A stretch of 64,000 nt of DNA. Source: Candidatus Brocadiaceae bacterium S225. GTDB lineage: Bacteria > Planctomycetota > Brocadiia > Brocadiales > Scalinduaceae. A model generated the notes under the pieces. The model did not search any database, was not told the origin of the DNA, and was given only the letters and a program-made list of their open reading frames with translations. Shown piece after piece: positions 49,477 to 57,303 of this stretch (position 1 is its first letter; every line of letters starts with the position of its first letter). The DNA lies in assembly GCA_007859995.1 (NCBI GenBank), contig SMSL01000002.1, positions 124,001 to 188,000 of the forward strand, in the 5' to 3' direction. The position numbers and the translations under genes are program-made.

Positions 49477-50520
49477 TTAGTCTGCGTTTGAAAAACCGTT
49501 GTATAATACGGTTTTATAATTGAAAATCATACTTTCTAAATTTATAAGACTAGTATTTACCGCCATAACATATCCGTACTCCTGCCCATGCCTGATGTGC
49601 CTTTTGACATTACAGGCAATAGCGGAAAATATTAACTGCAATTGAGTGCGCACTTCATTCCGATGCCGTGATTTCCTAATGCCATGCCCTCGGACAAGCT
49701 CACTAACCATTGCCTCTGCACCAGCCCGAATAGAACATTTTTTCCGATATCCGGTGCCTTCCATATATTTGTGATGACGAGAAGCGCCTACATAAGATCT
49801 CTCATCAAGGGTTAGCGTTGCGACCTTTACACTAATCTTTACCGGACATCTCTCCTTCAACTGACATGCAGAACAAACGGCCGCAACAAAATGCACTATT
49901 ATGTTCCCTGTCTTAGTACTACGAGTCTGGTCTATAGGTTCTTGTTTTCTTCTATCTCAACTTTAAAATCCGCCACATCCAAGGGACGTTCTTCTGCATT
50001 ATACGCCTCGAAAGATCGGGAACGACCAGAACTCGGGCCTTCAAGTAATATCTCATTAGTCTGAGAATCCAGAACGGTTTGGCCATTGACAAAACCAGCA
50101 TCTGCATATTGCGCATCTGGTTTCATGTCGGATTCTTCTAAACGTTTATGTATCTGCGGAAGTTCTTTGGAGCCTGCGGTTGTTGACGGCGTCGTTTCTA
50201 CATCGGTGATAAATTGTGTTTTGTCGCTTTCTTCACAGCTTTCAGTTATAAATCCTTTTTGACCGCAAACTTTTTGTTTCCCTTTTCTGATATAACGAGC
50301 ATCGGTGTTGTGAGGGGTAGATATTATTTTTTCACCATTTGGTTTCTCACGTATGACAATCTCCATCTTTCCGCCATCCGTACCTTCTGCGGTTTCACAT
50401 TGCTGATCAAATATTTTTACCAATGTTTTAAAGCTTTCATAATGCTTGACCTGGTTATGGTTGATAAATGTTTCATATAAATAAATACATATCCTTTGCC
50501 ATAACCTTTATTTGCCGTCG
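49477..50520 (-). pseudogene. Broken IS1182-type transposase
   Basis: Two reading frames make up one decayed DDE transposase. The 5' part (ending 49932) has YESFKTLVKIFDQQC, HNTDARYIRKGKQKVCGQ and YADAGFVNGQTVLDSQTNE. The 3' part (49477-49896) has SACQLKERCPV, the HHKYMEGTGYRKKCSIRAGAEAMV segment and CNVKRHIRHG. These are in different frames, and the N-terminal third is missing or frameshifted around 50503-50520. The element ends are not clear. It is an inactive insertion remnant. Confidence 0.75.
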
Positions 50521-50758
50521 TTGGGTCTTTTCACGATCTTTCTCTGTTTAACACCGATTTTTACAAGTAGTCAAACCGTCATATGCTTATGTACTTGACT
50601 CAAGTGGCCCCAATATCTTGTTTTTTGTTTGTAGCTTCCCCAAAAATACCTTTTACTAATACAAGGGAAGCTTAAAAGGAAAATCACATGACAAACTTGA
50701 ATAAAGTATCATTAGTAAAATGTACAAATTATTCTAAAAGAAGATATACGTAATATAA

Positions 50759-51553
50759 TTATAACATAACTAAACTTGCTGCCATTACCATCATTCCTAA
50801 GATTATTCCGATGATGACGGTATGGCTGTGGCCGTAACGGTGAACCATTGGGAGCAATTCATCCACTGAGACATAGATCATAATTCCTGCGACAAATGCC
50901 AGCAACCCGGCTAATAAACCAGGTGACAGAAAATGCCTTAAAAAGGCATAGCCTACCAGTGCGCCGAGCGGTTCTGACAAACCTGAAATCGCAGAGAAGA
51001 AAAAAACTTTGTTTCTGTTTCCGGTTGCGTAGAAGATCGGCATTGAGACGGAGATGCCTTCGGGTATGTTATGGATCGCTATTGCTATTGCGATGAGGAC
51101 ACCAAGTCTTATGTCAGACAAAGCGGCTCCGAATGTTGCCAGCCCTTCGGGGAAATTATGTATTCCTATTGCCAATGCCGTCATCATTGATGCGCGAAGC
51201 AGTTTCTTATCCTGGAGTGTTTTTTTGTGCGGATTCTGCAGGTTGTTGAAGTGGTCAGGATTTTCTGATTCCGGGATTAAAAAATCAATTATTCCGATGA
51301 AAAACATGCCTATGAAAAATACCACGACCGCTTTTAGTTGGCCTAATGTTTGTATGGCACTTGTAAGCAGTTCCATAAATGAGACGTATATCATCGTACC
51401 TGCGGAGAAGCCAAGAGAAAAGGTCAGGTAGCTTAAGCGAGGTTCTTTGATGAAATAGGCAATTGCAGCGCCGATCATCGTTGCAGAACCGGCGAGGGTT
51501 GTCAGCAATAATGCAATTTTAATATTAGCAGAGGTATCCACATCAAGCTCCAT
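50759..51553 (-). CDS. zupT: ZIP-family divalent metal transporter
   Basis: A 264-aa membrane protein with about eight hydrophobic segments. The paired metal-binding motifs HNFPEG (in helix 4) and HNIPEG (in helix 5) are the ZIP/ZupT hallmarks. A His/polar loop lies between helices 3 and 4. Likely imports zinc, iron or other divalent cations into the cytoplasm. Which metal cannot be told from the sequence. It stands alone, with a long non-coding region upstream. Confidence 0.92.
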   Translation of the reverse strand: MELDVDTSANIKIALLLTTLAGSATMIGAAIAYFIKEPRLSYLTFSLGFSAGTMIYVSFMELLTSAIQTLGQLKAVVVFFIGMFFIGIIDFLIPESENPDHFNNLQNPHKKTLQDKKLLRASMMTALAIGIHNFPEGLATFGAALSDIRLGVLIAIAIAIHNIPEGISVSMPIFYATGNRNKVFFFSAISGLSEPLGALVGYAFLRHFLSPGLLAGLLAFVAGIMIYVSVDELLPMVHRYGHSHTVIIGIILGMMVMAASLVML

Positions 51554-52195
51554 TTATTCGATATCAGTTTACTCTTGTCCAAGATAAAGTTTTTTTGAAA
51601 AATAAATAAAAAATATCTCCCGCTTTTCGAAAGGGTGTTCCATACACCAGAAACAGCCTCCCGCAAAAGTTGCTTTCTCATATTTAGTTCCAGCAAACAG
51701 ACTGAATGGCATAAAAAAAATAAAACAAGGAAAGAAAGGAAATGTATATTATATTTTCCTGACATAATTCACCTCCATCGATTAAGTGTATATTATCTAA
51801 TCTGTCTCTCCATTGTCCTATTAAAAAAAGGGTTTTTTTAATAAATATCTCTAAAACTAAAAACCTCCTTTGCATAACAGTTGCAAAGAACGCTGAGAGA
51901 ACAAAATTAGAGTTGTTTTTTTGGAGTGCAGTAACACGGTTACTGCTTTATTACGCATCATCACGCCTGTCTGCCTCGGGCAGGGATGATGCACTATAAA
52001 TTTATGCATAGGACGTTCAATGTTGATAACACTTCGACTCCGCTCAGAAGATATGGATGACTCCTTTCTTAAAATTAGAACTAATAAATGGTCAACTTTT
52101 AATTCTAATAATAAAAGGAAGGACTGTCATCCATATCTTCTGGATAGATTCTGAACTAAATACAGGGCCTTCTGTTTCAGAATTTAATAGTTTCA
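51554..52195. other. Non-coding palindrome-rich stretch
   Basis: No convincing gene. It contains three clear inverted structures: GCAGTAA/TTACTGC at 51928-51946, GCATCATC/GATGATGC at 51955-51992, and a 16-bp arm palindrome at 52046-52141. A CTTCGACTCCGCTCAG string just before the last is common in dispersed repeats. This gap is upstream of the ZIP gene on the minus strand, so its first part should hold that promoter. Confidence 0.5.
52046..52141. repeat. Long imperfect palindrome
   Basis: AGAAGATATGGATGAC at 52046-52061 is the exact reverse complement of 52126-52141. The sequence between continues as an imperfect inverted repeat, so the whole 96 bases could fold back on themselves. It resembles a MITE-like or decayed insertion element, distinct from the 138-bp element that follows. 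Confidence 0.6.
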
Positions 52196-52333
52196 CCTAA
52201 ATTGAGCGATTTTATTTCATATACTGTAGTAGCCGCCCGCCTAAGTGGGCGTTCGCTCTCATCCGGTGGGTGCATGTGAATTTCACGTAAGTTACCCCTA
52301 AAGGACGCGGCTACTTAAATCGTTCAATTTAGG
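52196..52333. mobile_element. MITE-like element, copy 1
   Basis: 138 bases bounded by terminal inverted repeats: CCTAAATTGAGCGATTTTA at the left matches the complement of the right end at 16 of 19 positions. It is flanked by an exact 5-bp target duplication, TTTCA (52191-52195 and 52334-52338). Inside are a second inverted pair (AGTAGCCGC...GCGGCTACT) and a hairpin (CGCCCG...TGGGCG). There is no open frame, so it would need a transposase elsewhere. Copy 2 is at 55117-55257. Confidence 0.85.
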
Positions 52334-52602
52334 TTTCAATAACTTCGCAACATTAGAGATCTCGCAACAATACTGAATCAAGTTCATCACAGGATTCTGG
52401 ATGACAATTGCGACACAGTCTGTTAGCCACTAAGAAAACCCTTTGCCGATAGTGACGGCGGCAGCATATTTTACGGCAGTGGGGTTAGATGCGCAAGCGA
52501 AGCTAAAGTTGATGGCGGGCTATGTCTTCAAGGCAGCCAAACGGCTCTTTGGTAGAGCATCGCCTTAAAAAAAATTTGGGGAAGTCCTTGGGCATTTAGC
52601 CC

Positions 52603-52630
52603 TTGACAAATTGAAACATTTATGTAAATG
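52603..52630 (+). promoter_or_regulatory. Candidate promoter of the c-di-GMP riboswitch leader
   Basis: TTGACA at 52603-52608 is a perfect -35 element. TAAATG at 52625-52630 is a fair -10 with a 16-base spacer. Transcription would start about 30 bases before the riboswitch. Confidence 0.45.
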
Positions 52631-52662
52631 TACATCTAAGGTGTTAATGGCCTCACAATAAA

Positions 52663-52782
52663 TCTTGATAAAGGCAAACTCTGGGTGACTAGGGGGCGCA
52701 AAGTAAAGGGTCTTTGAAGGTATACAGGCGTGTGTTGCGAATATGAAGAGTGTCCCTGCCGTCTGTAAACAGTCCAGCAAGA
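52663..52782 (+). ncRNA. Cyclic di-GMP-I (GEMM-I) riboswitch
   Basis: The core fits the GEMM-I pattern: GATAAAGGCAAAC, then a stem CTCTGG/CTAGGG capped by the GNRA loop GTGA (52679-52694), then GCGCAAAG (52696-52703), GGGTCT at the start of the third helix and TGCCG near its end. TCTTG (52663-52667) pairs with CAAGA (52778-52782) to close P1. A perfect terminator begins four bases later. The GEMM-I class binds cyclic di-GMP; some members respond to cyclic AMP-GMP, and I cannot say which applies. The next gene on this strand is the STN protein at 53300. Confidence 0.82.
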
Positions 52783-52785
52783 GAC

Positions 52786-52828
52786 AGCCTTACTGCCAAA
52801 AGATATTTTTGGCAGTAAGGCTTTTTTT
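52786..52828 (+). terminator. Intrinsic terminator after the riboswitch
   Basis: A 16-bp perfect stem, AGCCTTACTGCCAAAA with its complement, is followed by seven T's. It is one of the clearest terminators in the window. It starts four bases after the aptamer P1 stem, so the aptamer probably decides whether transcription passes it. Confidence 0.9.
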
Positions 52829-52909
52829 ATTGTATCAGCACGCTAGTTTAAAACTATGCACTTTCTGTGCAAGGCTTTCAGCTGGTTTTCAAAAAATTTA
52901 TTGACAATC

Positions 52910-53032
52910 GGTGAACAAAGAACGTACGCGGAAGCTATACTACTTTAAGTTACAGTAGATTGTTCACCAGAATAAAAAGGACTTTTAGTCCGCTTTTTTT
53001 GAACCTCTGGACTTTCAGTCCAGGGTGGTTCA
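52910..53032 (+). other. Second structured leader with terminator-like hairpins
   Basis: GGTGAACAA (52910-52918) pairs exactly with TTGTTCACC (52960-52968), enclosing a 41-base loop with inner pairs (CTAC...GTAG). A hairpin GGACTTTTAGTCC (52979-52991) followed by GC and seven T's is a second intrinsic terminator. A nested hairpin TGAACC...GGTTCA with CTGGACTTTCAGTCCAG inside lies at 53000-53032. The order resembles aptamer plus terminator, but I do not recognise the class. Confidence 0.5.
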
Positions 53033-53299
53033 GTTTCAGGATATTTACTTAGGTTTGCTTACTTAGAGGCAACCCTTGAAGTGGCACTATTCTCCATGTG
53101 GTTAGCATTCATGTGCCCAACACACGGAGAACAGGTTTTGACGAGTGGTCCACGCAGCAGAGAGGTTTTAACCCTCACAATCACTGTGGTTGCGTTAATC
53201 ATTTGTATTATAATTAATACATTTTTTATTTAAATGTAATCTTAGTTAATCAATAATATAAATACTATTAATATTCTATACCAAAGAGGGAGGGATAAG
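53033..53299. other. Leader region before the STN gene
   Basis: About 265 bases with no gene. A stretch at 53090-53135 has an inverted TTCTCCATGTG/CACACGGAGAA pair. Before the gene the sequence becomes very AT-rich, with TATAAT-like hexamers that could serve as a local promoter. Confidence 0.4.
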
Positions 53300-53956
53300 A
53301 TGGTCTCATTTTTAACTCTTAAAAAGGCTTTGATTATCTGCTTTATATTTGTTTCTGCAGTGTTTTTATTCCATAAAGGCGTTTCTTTGGCGGGAGAGAA
53401 GAATCCATCACCAGGTAAGGAATTTTCAGGTGTCGATTTTAAAAATGGTCTATTGAAAATATCAGTAGACAAACAAAGTTTTAAAAAGGTTATGAGTGAG
53501 ATAGCGAAAAAAGCTGAGATAAAGATTTTTATTTATTTTGCTGCTGAGGAGGAACTAACTATAGATTTTGATTATCTCCCCTTGGAAAAGGGACTAGTTA
53601 AGCTTCTAAGAGGAAGAAACTACGCCTTCTGTCGTTCTCGGGAAGACCAACAGCCTGACAGACTAACGAGTGTAACGGTCTTTAGTAGAGAAGAAGGTGT
53701 ATCTGTGGCAATGAAGGATGGCCAGCAGCAGAGACTGGAAGAGATTCTACAGCGCAATTTTATAAACGAATTGGATATGAGACAAAAAATTGACGAAGCT
53801 ATGGAGAAGGTAAAGGAGGCTGGCATCTCTAAAGAGATAGAAATGGTCAAAGGTGAAATTGGACAAGATTTTCTCCTTGATGAGAAAAACGTGGCAACCA
53901 TTGTAGAAAAAATAAACATGGCTTTGGATGGAATAACGGCAGGTGGAAGCCTTTAA
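53300..53956 (+). CDS. Secreted protein with STN (secretin/TonB short) domain
   Basis: A 218-aa exported protein. The N-terminal segment (residues 7-31) is a hydrophobic signal that ends in SLAGEK. Residues about 50-112 match the STN fold of secretins and TonB receptors (LKISVDKQSFKKVMSEIAKK and LTIDFDYLPLEKGLVKLL). The rest is helical and charged, without a channel domain. GAGGGAGGG is an excellent ribosome binding site. It may help assemble or gate an envelope complex, and lies downstream of the c-di-GMP riboswitch. Confidence 0.65.
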   Translation: MVSFLTLKKALIICFIFVSAVFLFHKGVSLAGEKNPSPGKEFSGVDFKNGLLKISVDKQSFKKVMSEIAKKAEIKIFIYFAAEEELTIDFDYLPLEKGLVKLLRGRNYAFCRSREDQQPDRLTSVTVFSREEGVSVAMKDGQQQRLEEILQRNFINELDMRQKIDEAMEKVKEAGISKEIEMVKGEIGQDFLLDEKNVATIVEKINMALDGITAGGSL

Positions 53957-54435
53957 TACAAAATAGAATATAAAATCTAAAGGTAGGATTATGTTGAAGC
54001 TGAGTAAGCAAGTTTTGAATAATGAATTATCTTAATCAAACTAAAAAGGTTTAAATTTGCTATTTTAAGGAGGCCGGTTGTGAAAAGAGGTTATAGTTGA
54101 TGTGTAGTAGTAGGAAGTATTTAAATTTCTAAAACGTATTTATTTAAGGAGGTAATCACAGTATGAAAAAGCTACAAAACAGTATCAAAAAAGAGGGGGG
54201 GGGGGGTAAAGCGAAAAAAGTTTAAACTGGGGTATGCATTTGTTTCCTGTAGCTAAATCGCAAGCAATTGAAATTTAATGAGATAAGCTCCGTATAATCG
54301 GTACCTTATTAAATTGTACGGGAAGCAAGTGCATTCCTCCACAATTTAATATACAATGTTAATAAGCATGTACGTTTGTAGTTCTTATTTTTTTAGTTTT
54401 GTTACTATAACAATGAAAGAAAGGAAGAAAATCAA
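53957..54435. other. Short reading frames with strong starts, and a G12 tract
   Basis: 480 bases with no normal gene, but with three start sites preceded by good Shine-Dalgarno sequences: ATG 53991 (14 codons), GTG near 54080 (six codons) and ATG 54163 (AAGGAGG upstream, 20 codons). The third runs into 12 consecutive G's at 54195-54206. With one G fewer, that frame would continue for ten more residues (KFKLGYAFVSCS). An inverted repeat ATTAAATTGT/ACAATTTAAT (54308-54350) follows. Decayed genes or leader peptides are both possible. Confidence 0.5.
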
Positions 54436-55044
54436 ATGAAAAACTTATTAAAACTTAGTATTATGTTGGCCGCTCTGCTTGTTTTTACAGGAACAAATAC
54501 CGTTATTGCCCAAGAAGCTGTGGTAAGCTCTAATATAGAAGCTGGGGTAAGCTCTAATATATCAGCTAGCGCTCTCCCAGGTAATATAAATTTTGATCCG
54601 CCATCTCTTTTTGCCCAAACACTCCCTCTGCAAACCTATATGAATAACAATACAAATGCAGTTTTTGTTGGTGGTAACGGAGCAGTGTTAAGCGAAAATA
54701 GTAACTTTGGAGTAACTGGCCATAGCTCTCCTAATTTCTTAGCGTACAATCCAAGTACACAAAATAGCGATGGCAGTATTCCGGCCTTACCAGCAATAAT
54801 CTACTTTCCCAATCCAGTCAACAATGTTAGTATGCTTGCAGGAGCCGGCTCCACAACTGGCACCGTTATATTGGCCGCGCTTGACGCTAGTTTCACTGTT
54901 GTCGCTGTTGATGTAAAAGCAATTACTCCAGCGATGCAGCTTTTATCTGTAGCCTGGAATCCAGGAATTCAAGCAGTAGTTGTTGTGGGTAACTTTACTA
55001 GTGCGAATAAATGGATGGTTCTGGACAATTTGAGATTTCAATAA
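54436..55044 (+). CDS. Secreted protein, truncated paralogue of the metalloprotease N-domain
   Basis: A 202-aa exported protein with a signal peptide (1-25, ending VIAQ). The body is almost identical to the first 202 residues of the neighbouring protein at 55289, including NPVNNVSMLAGAGSTTGTV. A TAA follows LRFQ, where the paralogue continues with Asp-Gly-Gly. It therefore lacks the calcium repeats and protease. The fold looks like a beta-rich surface or binding domain. It could be functional on its own or be the debris of a tandem duplication. Confidence 0.7.
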   Translation: MKNLLKLSIMLAALLVFTGTNTVIAQEAVVSSNIEAGVSSNISASALPGNINFDPPSLFAQTLPLQTYMNNNTNAVFVGGNGAVLSENSNFGVTGHSSPNFLAYNPSTQNSDGSIPALPAIIYFPNPVNNVSMLAGAGSTTGTVILAALDASFTVVAVDVKAITPAMQLLSVAWNPGIQAVVVVGNFTSANKWMVLDNLRFQ

Positions 55045-55083
55045 GAAAATCGGATAAAACTTGTATACTATTTTATCTCTGTA

Positions 55084-55116
55084 GTAGTTCTTATCTTTTG
55101 AGTTTTGTTACTATAA
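55084..55116 (+). repeat. Duplicated promoter/leader segment
   Basis: These 33 bases (GTAGTTCTTAT...CTATAA) closely match 54378-54410, upstream of the truncated paralogue. In that copy CTATAA runs directly into CAATGAAAG. Here the MITE (55117-55257) intervenes, followed by TAAAA and CAATAAAAC. The first copy is therefore the empty site of the insertion. Confidence 0.8.
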
Positions 55117-55257
55117 TCTAAATTGAGCGATTTTATTTCCTATACTGTAGTAGCCGTAGGCTTTAGTCTGCGTTCGCTCTCATCAGATGGGTGCATGTGG
55201 ATTTCACGTAAGTTACGCAACCTAAAGGATGCGGCTACTTAAATCGCTCAATTCAGG
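55117..55257. mobile_element. MITE-like element, copy 2
   Basis: 141 bases, about 85% alike to the element at 52196-52333. It has the same terminal inverted repeats (CTAAATTGAGCGATTTTA...AAATCGCTCAATTCAGG). The flanking target duplication is TATAA/TAAAA (one mismatch). The hairpin here is CGTAGG/TCTGCG with loop CTTTAG: against copy 1, two pairs change on both sides (C-G to A-T and C-G to G-C), so pairing is preserved. It splits the leader of the metalloprotease gene. Confidence 0.85.
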
Positions 55258-55288
55258 TAAAACAATAAAACAAAGGGAAGGGAATCAA

Positions 55289-56965
55289 ATGAAAAACTTA
55301 TTAAAACTTAGTATTATGTTGGCCGCTCTGCTTGTTTTGACGGGAACAAATACTGTTATCGCCCAAGAAGCTGTGGTAAGCTCTAGTATAGAAGCTGGGG
55401 TAAGCGCTAATATATCAGCTAGCGCTCTACCAGGTAATATAAATGTTGATCCGCCACCTTATTTTGTCCAAACACTCCCGCTGCAAACCTATATGAATAA
55501 CAATACAAATGCGGTTTTTGTTGGTGGTAACGGCGCAGTGTTAAACGAAACTAGTAACTTTGGAGTAACTGGCCATAGCTCTCCTAATTTCTTAGCATAC
55601 AATCCAGGTGCACAAAATAGCGATGGCAGTATTCCGGCATTACCAGCAATAATCTACTTTCCCAATCCAGTCAACAATGTTAGTATGCTTGCAGGAGCCG
55701 GCTCCACAACTGGCACCGTTATATTGGCCGCGCTTGACGCTAGTTTCGCTGTTGTAGCTTTTGATGTAAAAACAATTACTCCAGCGATGCAGCTTTTATC
55801 TGTAACCTGGAATCCAGGAATTCAAGCAGTAGTTGTTGTGGGTAACTTTACTAGTGCGAATGAATGGATGGTTCTGGACAATTTGAGATTTCAAGATGGT
55901 GGATGCACGCTTGGAATTGACTCGGATAACGACCGTTTGGATGACTGCTACGAGACAAACACAGGTGTATATGTAAGTCCTACTGATACTGGGACAGATC
56001 CTTTAAATCCTGATACGGACGGTGATGGTATCAAAGACGGTGACGAAGTACTCGGAACACTTAGCAACCTTGATTTGCCTGGAATGGGGGCTAACCCTCT
56101 CCGAAAAGACATTTTTATTGAATATGATTGGTTTATAGATAGTCTTGATTGTGCTAACCACTCTCATCGACCCTCGGTAAATGCTGTAAATATGGTAGCA
56201 CAGGCATTTGCTAATTCTCCTGTATTAAACCCTGACGGGACAACGGGTATTACACTTCACAACGACCGTGGACAAGGAGGTCTCTTTACAGGCGGCAACC
56301 TGATCAATGACGCTGACGGGGTACTTACAGGAGGCGTAAACAGTCCGGAATTCATGTCACACAAAGCGGCCAACTTCGCTTCCAATCGGCATGGTTATTT
56401 TCACTATTGTATTTTACCTCACCGATACAATACAAACAGTAGCAGTTCAGGACAAGCAGAGTTGCCTGGAGACGACCTCATAGTTTCTCTGCAATGCTTC
56501 AACAGTGACACTAACGTTAGCCACACAATCATGCACGAATATGGCCACAACGCTAACATTCGCCATGGGGGTAACGTCAATTGCAACTATAAGCCAAACT
56601 ACAATTCTGTGATGAATTATAAGTACCAGTTTCCTGGTGTTGACAATAATTGTACACCTCCGGGAGATGGTGTCTTGAATTATTCTATTGGCGACCGTAT
56701 TGTTCTCAACGAAAATAATCTCAATGAGAACAACGGCATTTGTGGCGCTCCGCCTTGGGATTGGAATGGGAACACTATAATTGAAAATGGTGTAGCGTTT
56801 AATATAAATAGCCAGGACTCCGGCGACTGTGGTGGCACATTTACTACGCTTACCGATTATAATGATTGGGCAAATTTGAGCTTTACAGGCCTACAGGATG
56901 CTGACGGAGCGTTGCCTGTTCCACCTGAAATCATTGATTGTGATAACCCGGCGCCTGAGAACTAA
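55289..56965 (+). CDS. Secreted metzincin metalloprotease with calcium-binding repeats
   Basis: A 558-aa exported protein. After a signal peptide (1-25) comes the domain shared with the 202-aa neighbour. Residues 211-255 (DSDNDRLDDC and DPLNPDTDGDGIKDGDEV) are type-3 thrombospondin calcium repeats. The protease domain follows, with HEYGHNANIRH at 416-426 (ligands His416, His420, His426 and catalytic Glu417) and the Met-turn near Met442 (SVMNYKYQ). The start ATG 55289 has the same context as its paralogue; the frame open to 55229 lies partly inside the MITE. Its substrate and target are unknown. It probably acts outside the cell. Confidence 0.85.
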   Translation: MKNLLKLSIMLAALLVLTGTNTVIAQEAVVSSSIEAGVSANISASALPGNINVDPPPYFVQTLPLQTYMNNNTNAVFVGGNGAVLNETSNFGVTGHSSPNFLAYNPGAQNSDGSIPALPAIIYFPNPVNNVSMLAGAGSTTGTVILAALDASFAVVAFDVKTITPAMQLLSVTWNPGIQAVVVVGNFTSANEWMVLDNLRFQDGGCTLGIDSDNDRLDDCYETNTGVYVSPTDTGTDPLNPDTDGDGIKDGDEVLGTLSNLDLPGMGANPLRKDIFIEYDWFIDSLDCANHSHRPSVNAVNMVAQAFANSPVLNPDGTTGITLHNDRGQGGLFTGGNLINDADGVLTGGVNSPEFMSHKAANFASNRHGYFHYCILPHRYNTNSSSSGQAELPGDDLIVSLQCFNSDTNVSHTIMHEYGHNANIRHGGNVNCNYKPNYNSVMNYKYQFPGVDNNCTPPGDGVLNYSIGDRIVLNENNLNENNGICGAPPWDWNGNTIIENGVAFNINSQDSGDCGGTFTTLTDYNDWANLSFTGLQDADGALPVPPEIIDCDNPAPEN

Positions 56966-57028
56966 ACACTTTGACGAATGTATCTTTCGTCTAGATTTGA
57001 AGGAATTACAAAACCCATTATCGAGGGC

Positions 57029-57062
57029 AATCTTGGTGCCGGGCTGTCCCGGTACCAAGATT
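57029..57062 (+). terminator. Strong hairpin after the metalloprotease
   Basis: AATCTTGGTGCCGGG pairs with CCCGGTACCAAGATT through 15 continuous positions (one G-T) around a CTGT loop. It lies 64 bases after the stop. No T run follows, so it may protect or pause the transcript rather than terminate it. Confidence 0.5.
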
Positions 57063-57303
57063 CATAGGTGTATACTTTGTAATAACACAATCAATAGTAG
57101 ATAATGTAAAAAGTTATTTTTTTGTTTATTGGAAATGGAATTTTGGTCAAGTGGGTATCTACTTTTAATCATTTGGTATTATTTCGAATTTTGTGCCGCA
57201 TATTTCGATATTTATATTAAATTATGCTGAAATCTAATCCGCCATTTAAGATCACCTTTTCCACGTACTGTTTCGGAAAAAGCTTAAAGAAGAGGTTATG
57301 AGA
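57063..57303. other. AT-rich gap before the small lipoprotein-like gene
   Basis: About 240 bases, very AT-rich. I see no gene. AGAGG at 57291 is the likely ribosome binding site for the next gene. Confidence 0.4.

Noticed and set aside
52565-52780. Minus-strand reading frame of 71 codons
   Set aside because: It lies across the GEMM-I riboswitch, whose base pairing explains the sequence better.
53090-53150. Possible coding fragment reading CVGHMNANHMENS on the minus strand
   Set aside because: The frame is very short and I could not tie it to a family; the inverted repeat there may be structural instead.
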